DNA of 64,000 bases from Clostridiales bacterium (GCA_004553545.1 SFLD01000005.1:1-64000), one strand, 5' to 3'. Shown: positions 1 to 10,190, counted from the first letter of the stretch. Program-made: numbers and translations. The notes: generated by a model not told the origin, from the sequence alone.

Positions 1-810
1 GAGGAAGTTTTCCTTTACGAACCGTACCAGACGTTCCACCTTGCCCTTCGTAAAGGGATGCCGGGGCTTGCAGAGCTTCGTCTGGAATCCAACGGTCTTT
101 ATGAACTGCTCATAGTCCTTCTGCCAGATTGGATTACCATCCAGGTCACGCCGAATGACCACGCTTTTCATATTATCCGTCAGGACGTATTGAGGAACGC
201 CCATGTAGCGGAAAGCGTGGATCATCCCAATGAACAGATTTTCCTGCTTTGCATTGGGGAAGAACTCTACATACCGCTGCCCACAGTGGTGGCAAATCAT
301 AGCGAAGCAGGCAGCGTTGTATTCACTTCCATCATAAGCCTGTACCTTCGTAAAGCCCCAGTCCATCTGAAATGCCTCTCCGGGACCGGTAGAATACCGT
401 CGCCCACGATTTCCCTGCGGTTCAACTGCATGACGAGGGGCGGGAACAAGATGATGGTGGGCAGAGATGTAATCCTTGACGATGGTTTTACCGCCAGTGA
501 ATCCATTCTTACAAAGTTTATCAAAGCACACGACAGAGTTTACAACGCCTGTTTTGAGCAGACCATCCAGAATGCCGGTGTAGCCACTCAGGAGTGTAGT
601 TGTGGCCTTGCGGCCCTTCAATGCGTGTTGGACATCCTCAAAGTCATGCTCTTTCAGGCGGCGCAGTTTGGCGCGGGAAATTCCCGTACGACGCTCAAGT
701 TCTGCGAGGTTAATTTTTTCCAGCGAGAACTTGTCTCCCTGTTCAGCCATCATCCGCTTTATAGCTTCCGCTACTGCTGGATTCATGGCTGCAAAGTTAG
801 GTTTCTTCAT
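1..810 (-). CDS. istA: IS21-family transposase IstA (C-terminus outside window)
   Basis: DDE transposase that cuts and joins the ends of its IS21 element together with the IstB ATPase. The frame is open for 270 codons from ATG at 808-810, preceded by GAAAGGAGGAATC, to the window edge. An N-terminal helix-turn-helix lies at about residues 33-52. The integrase core shows the catalytic triad: D150 in QMDWG, D212 in LTDN and E259 in KVER. Full-length IstA is usually 400-500 residues, so roughly a third or more is missing here. Codon use is visibly less GC-rich than in the neighbouring chromosomal genes, as expected for a mobile gene. Confidence 0.88.
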   Translation of the reverse strand, partial: MKKPNFAAMNPAVAEAIKRMMAEQGDKFSLEKINLAELERRTGISRAKLRRLKEHDFEDVQHALKGRKATTTLLSGYTGILDGLLKTGVVNSVVCFDKLCKNGFTGGKTIVKDYISAHHHLVPAPRHAVEPQGNRGRRYSTGPGEAFQMDWGFTKVQAYDGSEYNAACFAMICHHCGQRYVEFFPNAKQENLFIGMIHAFRYMGVPQYVLTDNMKSVVIRRDLDGNPIWQKDYEQFIKTVGFQTKLCKPRHPFTKGKVERLVRFVKENFL

Positions 811-871
811 GATTCCTCCTTTCACCAAGGGCTGGCTACCCTCTAAGTGTAAAGGATTTCATGAAATCATG

Positions 872-943
872 ATTGGCTATTTTCATCCGGCCATAATTGG
901 CGATTTTCGCCCGGCCCGGAATGGCTAATTCCGCCCGGCGCTA
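872..943. repeat. Three tandem 24-bp repeats at IS21 end
   Basis: Three units begin at 872, 896 and 920, each reading approximately ATTGGC-ATTTTC-CCGGCC on the plus strand. The third is most diverged. Multiple end repeats that act as transposase binding sites are known for IS21-family elements, so these are most likely IstA-binding sites. Confidence 0.75.
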
Positions 944-999
944 ACACATCCGCAAAAAACAATTAGCTGGCTGCATAGTCTTTGGGATTTTTTGCGGCG

Positions 1000-1031
1000 A
1001 AAAACCCGCCGCGGCTATGAGCCGCGGCGGG
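1000..1031 (-). terminator. Rho-independent terminator of yebC
   Basis: A perfect 11-bp GC stem (1005-1015 with 1021-1031, loop TATGA) is followed on the minus strand by TTTTTCG. It lies just downstream of the yebC stop codon. Confidence 0.88.
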
Positions 1032-1045
1032 TCAGAGGGGAAAAA

Positions 1046-1783
1046 TCAGTCCTGGTTCCAGTTGTGCCAGACGTTCTGCACGTCGTCGTTGTCCTCCAGG
1101 AAGTCGATGAGCTTCTGCATATTCTTGAGGTCGCCCTCCTCCGTCAGGGTGACGAAGGTCTGGGGCACCATCTCGATCTGGGCGCTGGCGAAGGTGTAGC
1201 CCTTCTCCTCCAGGGCCTTCACCACGTCGTTGAAGGCGTCGGGCTCGGTGGTAATCTCCATCACGTCGCCGTCGGGCTGGAAGTCGGAAGCGCCGGCGTC
1301 CAGCGCGTCCATCATGACGGCGTCGTCATCCAGCTCGCCTTCCTCGTTGTCGATGACGATGACGCCCTTGCGGTCAAAGCTCCAGGACACGCAGCCCTGG
1401 GCGCCCAGGTTGCCGTTGCACTTGTCGAAGTAGTGCCGGACCTCGGGGGCGGTGCGCTGACGGTTGTCGGTCAGGGCCTCCACGATGACGGCCACGCCGC
1501 CGGGGCCGTAGCCCTCGTAGGTAACGGACTCGAAGTTATCGGTGTTGCCGGAACCCAGGGCCCGCTCGATGGTGCGCTTGATGTTGTCGTTGGGCATGTT
1601 CACGGCCTTGGCCTTGGCGATGACGGTGGCCAGGCGAGAGTTGTTGGCGGGGTCGCCGGAGCCGCCGCCTTCCTTCACGGCGACGATGATCTCCTTGGCG
1701 ATCTTGGTGAAGGCGGCGCTGCGCTTGGCGTCGGCCGCGCCCTTGGTCTTCTGGATATTATGCCACTTGGAATGTCCGGACAT
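1046..1783 (-). CDS. yebC: YebC/PmpR (TACO1) family protein
   Basis: A 245-residue member of the YebC/TACO1 family, described as transcriptional regulators and more recently as factors that help ribosomes through difficult sequences such as proline runs. The family N-terminus MSGHSKWHNIQ is present, followed by the conserved NMPNDNIKRTIERA and YEGYGPGGVAV blocks. The length is normal for the family. ATG at 1781-1783 follows AAGGAGG with good spacing. It stands alone with its own terminator. The neighbouring IS end lies about 55 bp past that terminator. Confidence 0.95.
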   Translation of the reverse strand: MSGHSKWHNIQKTKGAADAKRSAAFTKIAKEIIVAVKEGGGSGDPANNSRLATVIAKAKAVNMPNDNIKRTIERALGSGNTDNFESVTYEGYGPGGVAVIVEALTDNRQRTAPEVRHYFDKCNGNLGAQGCVSWSFDRKGVIVIDNEEGELDDDAVMMDALDAGASDFQPDGDVMEITTEPDAFNDVVKALEEKGYTFASAQIEMVPQTFVTLTEEGDLKNMQKLIDFLEDNDDVQNVWHNWNQD

Positions 1784-1844
1784 GGTACATTTCCTCCTTG
1801 AATATTATTTTGATCATAAGTCGATATTTATGCCCCGAGGGATC

Positions 1845-2660
1845 TCAGCTGTCAAGCCCCCCAGGATCATCCGCCTTCCAGCAGCGGATGACGTCGCCGT
1901 GTACGGCGGAACGCTCCGCCCGCAGGGCGGGAAATTGCGTTTGTAAGTAGGCTTCCAGCACCGGCAGGACCCCATTCTCCGTGGGGAAGTGTCCGGCGTC
2001 CAGCAGGTTGAGGCCCTCTGCCGCGGCGTCCAGGAACTGGTGGTATCCCAGGTCCGAAGTCACGAAGGTATCGCAGCCCGCGGCCAGGACCTGTGGGATG
2101 AAGTCCCCGCAGGCGCCGCCGCCGACCGCCACTTTCCAGACCGGATGCTCTCCGCACCAGCGGACGTTCCCGGCCCGGAGCGTTTGCCCCACAAAGGCGG
2201 CGAAGTCTGCCGGGGCCAGGGCTTCCTTCAACGTGCCGACGCGGCAGATGCCGCTCTCGTCCCCGGGCAGAGGCCCAGGGTCCTCCAGACCAAGGGCGGC
2301 AGCCAGGGCATCGTTGACGCCGCCGGGGGCGGCATCCAGGTTGGTATGCAGGGAGATGACGGCAATGTCATCCTTGATGAGTGTTGTGAGGAGACGGCCC
2401 AGACGGCGGTCCGGCCGCAGGGTCTGCATCTCCCGCTGGTGCCAGCGGACATTCATGAGCGGATGATGGGATACGATGAGCTGGCAGCCCTTGGCCTTGG
2501 CCTCCGCCGCCACGGCGTCCGTCACGTCCAGGGCCAGGAGGGCATAGGTCACCTCTGCCGCCGGATCTCCCAGCAGCAGTCCCACATTGTCCCAATCCAT
2601 GGCCAGTTCCCGGGGAGCCAGGGCGAAGAGAGCGGATTCAATTGCTTGTACCGTTGGCAT
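1845..2660 (-). CDS. Nif3-like dinuclear metal center protein (YqfO family)
   Basis: Member of the Nif3/YqfO family, hexameric proteins with a two-metal site. A role as GTP cyclohydrolase I type 2 is annotated in many genomes but is not established. The family start region (MDWDNVGLLLGDP) and a metal-ligand motif SHHPL are visible, with a C-terminal GDVIRCW segment. ATG at 2658-2660 was chosen because GGGAGGAG lies just upstream; a longer frame to 2744 would run far into trmK. The chosen start overlaps the trmK 3' end by 23 bp, so translation is probably coupled. TrmK and Nif3 genes are commonly adjacent in Firmicutes. Confidence 0.9.
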   Translation of the reverse strand: MPTVQAIESALFALAPRELAMDWDNVGLLLGDPAAEVTYALLALDVTDAVAAEAKAKGCQLIVSHHPLMNVRWHQREMQTLRPDRRLGRLLTTLIKDDIAVISLHTNLDAAPGGVNDALAAALGLEDPGPLPGDESGICRVGTLKEALAPADFAAFVGQTLRAGNVRWCGEHPVWKVAVGGGACGDFIPQVLAAGCDTFVTSDLGYHQFLDAAAEGLNLLDAGHFPTENGVLPVLEAYLQTQFPALRAERSAVHGDVIRCWKADDPGGLDS

Positions 2661-3345
2661 GTCGCCACTCCTCCCGCAGAGTGATGAGGTGGGTGATCTC
2701 CCGGCGCAGGGACTCGGCCTTCTCCCCCTCCCCCGCTCCGGCACGGAGCAGGCCCGAGAGGGCGGCGAAGTCCCGCAGGATCAGCGCGATGAGACGGCGG
2801 TCCCCCAGGGGGTCCCGTTCAATGCAGGCACCTGCCAGGATCCGTCCCTCGTCCAGGTGCATTTCCCCGCCCCGCGCCTCCAGCACGGGGTAGAGGATGC
2901 CCCGGTCCCAGACCAGCTGCTCCCGGAGGATCCGGTAGCCCCGGTCCTGGAGGAAGCGCCGCAGCACCTCGCTGCGGCTCTGGGGCTGGAGCAGCAGGGT
3001 ATGCTGCCCATCCGCCGTCCAGGGGGCGGCGGAGAGGATCATGGCGATGTTCTCGCCGCCCATCCCGGCGATGGCGATGGTGTCTCCCTCCTCCGGCCGG
3101 ATGGCAGAGAGGCCGGGACAGAGCCGCAGGCGCATCTTTCCCTCCACGCCGCAGCGCCGGGCGGTGTCCTCCGCCCGGGAGAGAGGACCCGGCCGCAGGT
3201 CGCTGGCCAGGGCCTCTTCGATCCGCCCGTTCTGGATGAGCCAGGCCGGGAGATAGCCGTGGTCCGTGCCCACGTCGATGAGCCTCGCCCCCGGCGGCAC
3301 CCAGGATGCCAGCAGGGCAAGGCGGGGGGTGAGTTCCAGCTTCAT
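2638..3345 (-). CDS. trmK: tRNA (adenine(22)-N1)-methyltransferase TrmK
   Basis: SAM-dependent Rossmann-fold methyltransferase that makes m1A22 in tRNA. The 235-residue length is typical. Motif I is VGTDHGYLP near residues 25-33, and the family signature AGMGGENIAMIL is present around residues 93-104. It is followed by the Nif3-like gene with a short overlap. Upstream is a bidirectional-looking terminator (3400-3432), so trmK probably has its own promoter or depends on read-through; I see no clear promoter in the short gap. Confidence 0.95.
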   Translation of the reverse strand: MKLELTPRLALLASWVPPGARLIDVGTDHGYLPAWLIQNGRIEEALASDLRPGPLSRAEDTARRCGVEGKMRLRLCPGLSAIRPEEGDTIAIAGMGGENIAMILSAAPWTADGQHTLLLQPQSRSEVLRRFLQDRGYRILREQLVWDRGILYPVLEARGGEMHLDEGRILAGACIERDPLGDRRLIALILRDFAALSGLLRAGAGEGEKAESLRREITHLITLREEWRHANGTSN

Positions 3346-3399
3346 GCTTCCTCCGCTCGCGCGCCGCTCCGCGGTCTCCCGGAGCGCGGCCTGTCAGGG

Positions 3400-3432
3400 A
3401 AAACGCATACGGAGGTCTTCCGTATGCGTTTT
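3400..3432. terminator. Hairpin terminator between DUF1858 gene and trmK
   Basis: Arms AAAACGCATACGGA (3400-3413) and its complement (3419-3432) form a 14-bp stem with A/T tails on both sides, so it could work in both directions. It follows the DUF1858 stop codon on the minus strand. Confidence 0.75.
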
Positions 3433-3438
3433 GCCGTT

Positions 3439-3648
3439 TTACTTGACTTCCTTGTTGGCTTCCTCGTTGACCAGGGCCAGCAGCTTGTCCACGTCCACGC
3501 CGTGAACGGCGCAGGCCTCCTCCACGGTCTCGCCCCGGGATGCCATGCAGCCCAGGCAGTGCATGCCGATGGAGAGGAAGATGGGAGCGGTCTGGGGCGC
3601 GATGTCCAGCACCTCGCCGATGATGGTGTCCTTGGTGATCTCGATCAT
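3439..3648 (-). CDS. DUF1858 domain-containing small protein
   Basis: A 69-residue protein covering a single DUF1858 domain: start MIEITKDTIIGEVL, then IFLSIGMHCLGC with the two conserved cysteines, and a C-terminal helix. The domain is found alone or fused to hybrid-cluster or disulfide-related proteins; the CxxC-like HCLGC suggests metal or redox chemistry, but no function is established. ATG at 3646-3648 follows GGAGGATATC; the frame continues upstream but without a better start and across the -10 box. It is preceded by its own promoter (3698-3726). Confidence 0.9.
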   Translation of the reverse strand: MIEITKDTIIGEVLDIAPQTAPIFLSIGMHCLGCMASRGETVEEACAVHGVDVDKLLALVNEEANKEVK

Positions 3649-3697
3649 AATGATATCCTCCGTGTCCACGCGCGAAAGCGCAAAAATTGACGGAGAT

Positions 3698-3726
3698 ATT
3701 ATACCCCACAACTCCGGCAAATTCAA
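3698..3726 (-). promoter_or_regulatory. SigA-type promoter of DUF1858 gene
   Basis: Minus-strand TTGAAT (3721-3726), 17 bp, TATAAT (3698-3703). Transcription would start about 40 nt ahead of the ATG. Confidence 0.75.
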
Positions 3727-3737
3727 TAGAAAATCCA

Positions 3738-3770
3738 AGAAAAACGGGAAAGTCCGGTGGACTTCCCCGT
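3738..3770 (-). terminator. Terminator of the 3779-4366 gene
   Basis: Stem 3744-3755 with 3759-3770 (one mismatch), loop GGT, followed on the minus strand by TTTTTCTTGG. Confidence 0.7.
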
Positions 3771-3778
3771 CTTTCCCG

Positions 3779-4366
3779 TCAATGGTTGCCGTACCAGTAG
3801 TCCTCGGCATCCTCATAATCGAAGAAATCGTCGTAATGATCGTCGTAGAACTCGTCCGCTCCGCTGTAGTCCCTGGCGTTGTAGGGGTCCGAGCTGGCGG
3901 ACGGGCGGCTGGTGGGACGGAAGGTGGAGGAAGAAGACTGCGATTTTTGACGGTTCCAGTCTACGTTCTTCGCCTTTTCAAACTGCTGCTTGGCCCAGGC
4001 GTGTGCCCGCTCTTTGGCTTCCTGTGCCTCGCGGGCATCCTGCTCCGCTTTGCGGATCTCCTGAATTCTTGTTTGAATGCTCTGCTTCGCCTCCGGGTCA
4101 AATCCCGTATAGCGGATAGAGTAGGCTTTTGTGGCGGCAGAGCTCAGGTCTCCGTCATCATAGTACCCGCAGGCGTCACAGTAATCCACCAGATCCTCAA
4201 GATAATGGCAGTACCGGCTGGCCCGGAGGAAGACCTCCCGGGCCTCCGCCGTTCTCCCTGCCAGGATGAGGTCCGTGCCCCGGTACGTCTCCCGGATGCC
4301 GTAGGCGCCCCAGAGGCAGCCTACCCAAAGGATCACCATGGATGTCCAGTAGAGGAATCGTTTCAT
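3779..4366 (-). CDS. Membrane-anchored protein of unknown function with acidic tail
   Basis: A 195-residue protein I do not recognise. ATG at 4364-4366 follows AAGGAGGGCC. An N-terminal membrane segment (FLYWTSMVILWVGCLWGAYG, residues 4-23) looks like a signal anchor. The middle is helical with a charged, coiled-coil-like stretch (residues about 105-150, rich in A, E, Q, K), then a serine-rich linker. The end is strikingly acidic and aromatic (ADEFYDDHYDDFFDYEDAED). It has its own terminator and sits alone between the DUF1858 and Nudix genes. The tail could bind cations or basic partners outside the membrane, which is only a guess. Confidence 0.75.
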   Translation of the reverse strand: MKRFLYWTSMVILWVGCLWGAYGIRETYRGTDLILAGRTAEAREVFLRASRYCHYLEDLVDYCDACGYYDDGDLSSAATKAYSIRYTGFDPEAKQSIQTRIQEIRKAEQDAREAQEAKERAHAWAKQQFEKAKNVDWNRQKSQSSSSTFRPTSRPSASSDPYNARDYSGADEFYDDHYDDFFDYEDAEDYWYGNH

Positions 4367-4432
4367 TTTCAGGCCCTCCTTCCCTGTTCTGGTCTCAGGA
4401 TAGCAGGGAAAGTGTCCCAAAAGACGGACAGA

Positions 4433-4454
4433 AGCGGACGGCTTCCCGTCCGCT
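4433..4454 (-). terminator. Weak hairpin downstream of Nudix gene
   Basis: Perfect 9-bp stem AGCGGACGG/CCGTCCGCT with a 4-nt loop immediately after the Nudix stop. The minus-strand tail (TCTGTCCGTCTTTT) is only moderately T-rich. Confidence 0.45.
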
Positions 4455-4465
4455 TCCGCAGAAAT

Positions 4466-4864
4466 TCAGTTTCCGTAGAGCTCCCGGAGCTTCTGGAGGA
4501 TGGTCTCATCCGCCGGGCAGAAGGGGTAGGCGTCCATCTCCCCCACCGTGATCCAGCGGAGGTCATTGTGCTCCAGCTTCCGGGGCTCTCCCTCCGGGAT
4601 GGCGGCGTGAAAGAGGGTGAGATGCACCGTCAGATCCGGATAGACGTGGGTGAGTTCTGTGAAGACCTCCCCCACCCGGACGGTGACGCCCAGCTCCTCC
4701 CGGCACTCCCGGACCAGGGCTTCCTCTTTGGTCTCCCCCGGTTCCACCTTACCGCCCACGAACTCCCAGAGGAGTCCCCGGGCCTTGTGGGCGGGCCGCT
4801 GGCAGGCCAGGAACCGGTCTCCCCGCCAGATCAGCGCCGCCACCACCTCCACGGCTTTCGGCAT
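4466..4864 (-). CDS. Nudix hydrolase, MutT/8-oxo-dGTP diphosphatase-like
   Basis: Nudix-fold pyrophosphohydrolase, probably cleaning oxidised nucleotides such as 8-oxo-dGTP. The complete Nudix box runs from G38 to V60 (Gx5Ex7REUxEExGU: E44, R52, E53, E56, E57, G59). The 132-residue length and the LLWEFVGGKVEPGE context fit MutT. ATG at 4862-4864 follows GGGGAAGGAGCG; a start 21 bp upstream lacks a ribosome site. It lies just downstream of ligA, which fits a DNA-maintenance pairing, although exact substrate cannot be read from sequence. Confidence 0.9.
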   Translation of the reverse strand: MPKAVEVVAALIWRGDRFLACQRPAHKARGLLWEFVGGKVEPGETKEEALVRECREELGVTVRVGEVFTELTHVYPDLTVHLTLFHAAIPEGEPRKLEHNDLRWITVGEMDAYPFCPADETILQKLRELYGN

Positions 4865-4919
4865 AAAACGCTCCTTCCCCGGCAAAAACGCCGGGCTATC
4901 TCTGTGAAATAGTTTCCCT

Positions 4920-6953
<2,034 letters not shown>

Positions 6954-7655
6954 TCAGGCGTTGTTCATGATGTAATCCTCTGCCGTGGAGGTGAGATCCT
7001 CCCGGGCGCTGAAATAGGTGTAGTTCTCCGGCACGGCCCCCACCAGCACCGTCTCCGCCACGCTGAAGCTCTGGCTCACCGGGACGGAGGTGACGCAGCC
7101 CGGCAGCAGCACGCTGATGCGGACATCCACATCCATGATGATCTGGTGCCGGGTCTGGTTGATGCCGGAGGATGTGAATTCGTTCCGGAGATTCGCTGTG
7201 GAGGAGCCCACGGACTGCATCCGCACGGTGATCCTGGGCCCCCGGCCCGCCAGGAGCGCCGTCCCCGTGAGGCTGCCGATGGGGATGGACAGCTCCCGGG
7301 TGGAGACCTCCGAGATCCGGGCCAGGACCTGGTCCAACACCACGGTCTGCAGGCGGTTGAACTCCGTCATATTGCTCTTCACGGCGGTGATGCGGCCCTC
7401 GTTGTCGGTCTCAAAGGCGATCATCCGGTCATACTGAAAGCTGCCGTCCGCGATGGCGTCCCCCACCGCCTCGGAGATGACCCGGCTCACAGAGTTGGAG
7501 ACCCGGGCCACCGCCAGCTCCCGCAGCAGTCCCTGCATCCGCCGGAGGCCGAAGGCCGCCGCCACAAAGAGCGTCAGCAGCAGGAGCAGCAGCGCCAGCC
7601 TGCCCAGCGCCTTCCGGGCGCCCGCTCTCCGGTATCCGTAGCCATAGTGCCGCAT
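6954..7655 (-). CDS. yunB: Sporulation protein YunB
   Basis: Homologue of B. subtilis YunB, a mother-cell sporulation protein needed for full sporulation, of unknown biochemical role. It is 233 residues with a basic tyrosine-rich N-terminus, one membrane segment (about residues 19-37), and the family core including NDxI-like and IPIGSLTGTALLAGRGP segments (about residues 125-141). ATG follows GGGGAGGGC. It lies between murD and ligA, so it may be read from the murD promoter as well as a sporulation promoter, which I could not pin down. Confidence 0.92.
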   Translation of the reverse strand: MRHYGYGYRRAGARKALGRLALLLLLLTLFVAAAFGLRRMQGLLRELAVARVSNSVSRVISEAVGDAIADGSFQYDRMIAFETDNEGRITAVKSNMTEFNRLQTVVLDQVLARISEVSTRELSIPIGSLTGTALLAGRGPRITVRMQSVGSSTANLRNEFTSSGINQTRHQIIMDVDVRISVLLPGCVTSVPVSQSFSVAETVLVGAVPENYTYFSAREDLTSTAEDYIMNNA

Positions 7656-7736
7656 TGCCCTCCCCCCTGTCGGGATATCCTATGCGGAGGGCTTTTCCCC
7701 TTTTCTGTCGGATCCTCCCGCTTTCCCCGGGAAAAC

Positions 7737-9116
7737 TCAGTCCGGCAGGGCGTTCACGATGTCCTTGAAGACACTTCCCCGCTCCATGAAGTTGGCGAAG
7801 CGGTCGAAGGAGGTGCTGGCGGGGGACAGGATCACCACGTCCCCTTCCCCGCTGACCTCGTCGGCGAGAGCCACGGCCTCGTGGTAGTCCTGGACCTCCC
7901 GGATGGGGAGCCCGGCGTAGTTGGCGGCCTTCTGCACGCTCTCCCGGATGACCCCGGCGGTGGCGCCGCAGAGAATCAGGTACTTCACGTGCTCGTTGAT
8001 CTCCGGCCCGATGGCATCGTAGGAGATGCCCTTGTCCTTGCCCCCGGCGATGAGGATCACCTTTTCCGTGAAGCTCCGGAGCCCGGCGATGGTGCGGCTG
8101 GGGGACGAGGCGATGGAGTCGTTGTACCAACGGACGCCCCGGCGGACCCGGATCCGCTCGATGCGGTGCTCCACGCCGTGGAAGCTCCGGGCCACGGCGT
8201 CCATAGTCTCCGCCGACACCAGGCCCCGGACGGCGGCGAAGGCCGCCATATAGTTCTCCACGTTGTGCATCCCGGGCAGCGCAATGTCAGAGATGGGCAG
8301 GATGGGCGTCACACTGCCGCCCTCCGCCTGATAGAGGACGCCGTCCTCCAGAAAGACGCCGTTCTCTACCCTCCCCTGCCGGGAAAACCAGCGGACCTCG
8401 CCGGGGGCCTTCCGGGCAGAGGCCCGGCTGTCAGCATTGTCCGCGTTGAAGACGGTGACACCGTCCTTCCCCTGGTGCAGGAAGACATTCGCCTTGGCCT
8501 CGATGTACTCCTGATAGCTCTTGTGGACGTCCAGGTGGTTGGGGGAGAGATTCGTCACCACGGCGATGGCGGGGCTCCGCTTCATGGTCATCAGCTGGAA
8601 GGAGGAGAGCTCCAGCACGGCGTAGTCCTCCGGCCGCATTCTCGGCGTGTCGCAGAGCAGCGGGTGACCGATGTTGCCCCCCAGCCAGACGGTCTTGTCC
8701 TCCGCTTTCAGGAGTTCGGAGATAATCGTGGAGGTGGTGGTCTTGCCATCGCTGCCGGTGATGGCGATCATGTGGCAGGGACAGACCTCAAAGAAGGCCT
8801 CCATCTCCGAGGTCAGGACGCTTCCTCTGGCCACGGCGGCAGCGATCTCCGGTACGTCCGGCCGGAGGCCGGGGGTCCGGAAGATGATGTCCTCCGTCAG
8901 GTCCTGGAGGTAGTCCTCCCCCAGGCGGAAACGGCAGCCCATGGCGGCCAGTTCATCCGCCAGAGGCCCCAGCGCCTCCCAGCTCTTCCGGTCCCGGGCG
9001 GTCACCGCCACATGGCGGCGCAGCAGCAATTCGATGAGGGGCCGGTTGCTGACGCCGATGCCGATGACTGCGGCAGTCTTGCCCTGCAGCCCCTCGAGAT
9101 ATGTCTCAAAGTCCAA
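7737..9116 (-). CDS. murD: UDP-N-acetylmuramoyl-L-alanine--D-glutamate ligase MurD
   Basis: Cytoplasmic ligase adding D-Glu to UDP-MurNAc-L-Ala in peptidoglycan synthesis. The ATP loop ITGSDGKTTT and the Mur ligase signature NLSPNHLDVH are present, as is the C-terminal domain (ILIAGGKDKG...). I take TTG at 9114-9116 as start because GGGAAGGAGCG precedes it at proper spacing, giving 459 residues. The ATG at 9152 lies only about 9 bp from the -10 box and has no ribosome site. It is driven by the promoter at 9161-9189. Confidence 0.95.
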   Translation of the reverse strand: MDFETYLEGLQGKTAAVIGIGVSNRPLIELLLRRHVAVTARDRKSWEALGPLADELAAMGCRFRLGEDYLQDLTEDIIFRTPGLRPDVPEIAAAVARGSVLTSEMEAFFEVCPCHMIAITGSDGKTTTSTIISELLKAEDKTVWLGGNIGHPLLCDTPRMRPEDYAVLELSSFQLMTMKRSPAIAVVTNLSPNHLDVHKSYQEYIEAKANVFLHQGKDGVTVFNADNADSRASARKAPGEVRWFSRQGRVENGVFLEDGVLYQAEGGSVTPILPISDIALPGMHNVENYMAAFAAVRGLVSAETMDAVARSFHGVEHRIERIRVRRGVRWYNDSIASSPSRTIAGLRSFTEKVILIAGGKDKGISYDAIGPEINEHVKYLILCGATAGVIRESVQKAANYAGLPIREVQDYHEAVALADEVSGEGDVVILSPASTSFDRFANFMERGSVFKDIVNALPD

Positions 9117-9160
9117 ATTTTCTCGCTCCTTCCCTCCCCCTTGCGGGGGCATACAAAAAG

Positions 9161-9189
9161 ATTATATCGCAAAGCCGGGCAAAATACAA
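9161..9189 (-). promoter_or_regulatory. SigA-type promoter of murD
   Basis: Minus-strand TTGTAT (9184-9189), 17 bp, TATAAT (9161-9166). Its position excludes the upstream ATG and supports TTG as the murD start. The same hexamer pair and spacing recur in front of ispD. Confidence 0.8.
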
Positions 9190-9239
9190 CGGCCTTCCGC
9201 CGCCGGAAAGCCTTAACGCCGGAATTTTCCCCAATATGG

Positions 9240-9268
9240 TTGACAAAGCCCGGCAGATGGGGTATGAT
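9240..9268 (+). promoter_or_regulatory. SigA promoter of degV-family gene
   Basis: TTGACA (9240-9245), 17 bp, TATGAT (9263-9268): a near-consensus promoter about 50 bp before the start codon. Confidence 0.88.
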
Positions 9269-9318
9269 GCCCCATATAGATGTGGTTTTTGAAACTAGAT
9301 TATGAGGAGCATAAAACT

Positions 9319-10149
9319 ATGTTGAATCTCATCAGCGACAGCAGCTGCGACCTGCGTGCCTTTGAACTCAGCGGACCCCAGGTCCGTCTCCAGGTGATCC
9401 CCATGCACCTGCATATCGACCACAAGGACTTCCCGGACGATGAGGACCTGAACCTCCGGGAGATGCTGGAGGCCATGGCGAAGGCCCCCTCCTCCACCGC
9501 CTGCCCCTCTCCCCAGGCCTTTGCGGACGCCTTCGCCCAGGAGAAGGAGAGCATCTGCGTCACCATCTCCTCCCCCCTCTCCGGCACCTATCAGGCCGCC
9601 GTTACGGGCCGGGAGCTGGCCCTGGCGGAGGACCCGGAGAGGAAGATCTTCGTTCTGGACTCCCGTTCCACCGCCGGGGGCATGGCCCTCCTGCTTCGGA
9701 AGGCTGCGGCCCTCTACGAGGCCGGACGTCCCTTTGAGGAGATCTGCGACATCCTCACCACCTACCGGGACAACCTCCGCACCTGCTTCACCCTGATGAG
9801 CTTCCACAACCTGGTCCAGGCGGGGCGGATGAAGCCCATCACCGGGGCCCTGCTCCAGACCTTGGGCATCCATGTCATCGCCCAGGCAACGCCGGAGGGC
9901 AGCATCTCCGTGGCCGGCAAGGCCCGGGGCGAAGTAAAGACCTACCAGGCCATCGTGGAGCAGATGAAAAAGAGCAAGAACTGCCGGGGAGCGGAGGTCA
10001 TCGTCTCCCACTGCGAAAATCTGGTGGGCGCCGTCCGCCTGAAGGAGCATATCCTCAAGGAGCTGCCGGTCCGCAGCGTGGAGATCCGCTCCTGCCGGGG
10101 CCTTACCGGGTACTATGCCATGGAGGGCGGCCTGATCCTCGCCTATTGA
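9319..10149 (+). CDS. DegV family fatty-acid-binding protein
   Basis: DegV (FakB-like) proteins bind a fatty acid and can present it to the kinase FakA for phospholipid synthesis. This 276-residue protein shows the family start LISDSSCDL, the TSCPSP-like segment (STACPSPQAF) and the SSPLSGTYQAA motif that contacts the ligand carboxylate, plus LDSRSTAGGM. ATG at 9319 follows AGGAGC. FakA itself is not in the window. The gene has a strong promoter and is followed directly by the rnpB promoter without an obvious terminator. Confidence 0.93.
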   Translation: MLNLISDSSCDLRAFELSGPQVRLQVIPMHLHIDHKDFPDDEDLNLREMLEAMAKAPSSTACPSPQAFADAFAQEKESICVTISSPLSGTYQAAVTGRELALAEDPERKIFVLDSRSTAGGMALLLRKAAALYEAGRPFEEICDILTTYRDNLRTCFTLMSFHNLVQAGRMKPITGALLQTLGIHVIAQATPEGSISVAGKARGEVKTYQAIVEQMKKSKNCRGAEVIVSHCENLVGAVRLKEHILKELPVRSVEIRSCRGLTGYYAMEGGLILAY

Positions 10150-10155
10150 TTTCCA

Positions 10156-10184
10156 TTGACAAGGGCGGGAAAAACCGCTACAAT
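10156..10184 (+). promoter_or_regulatory. SigA promoter of rnpB
   Basis: TTGACA (10156-10161), 17 bp, TACAAT (10179-10184), starting 7 bp after the DegV stop codon. Confidence 0.9.
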
Positions 10185-10190
10185 GAGACC

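Larger units (their letters stand above)
1..946 (-). mobile_element. IS21-family insertion sequence, partial (one end plus istA 5' part)
   Basis: The element enters from the left window edge and ends near 946, where the minus strand reads TGTTAGCGCC, matching the 5'-TG...CA-3' termini usual for IS21 elements. It contains the 5' part of an IstA transposase (1-810) and three 24-bp repeats next to the end (872-943). The expected istB ATPase gene would lie beyond the left edge. The terminal position is inferred from the repeats and the TG dinucleotide, since the other end and target duplication cannot be seen. Confidence 0.8.

Noticed and set aside
58..846. Plus-strand frame of 262 codons at the left edge
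   Set aside because: It is antisense to istA, whose DDE triad and ribosome site are convincing.
3363..3390. Hairpin in the trmK leader (GCGCCGCTCCG / CGGAGCGCGGC)
   Set aside because: Only about seven clean base pairs with a mismatch; too weak to call a regulatory element.
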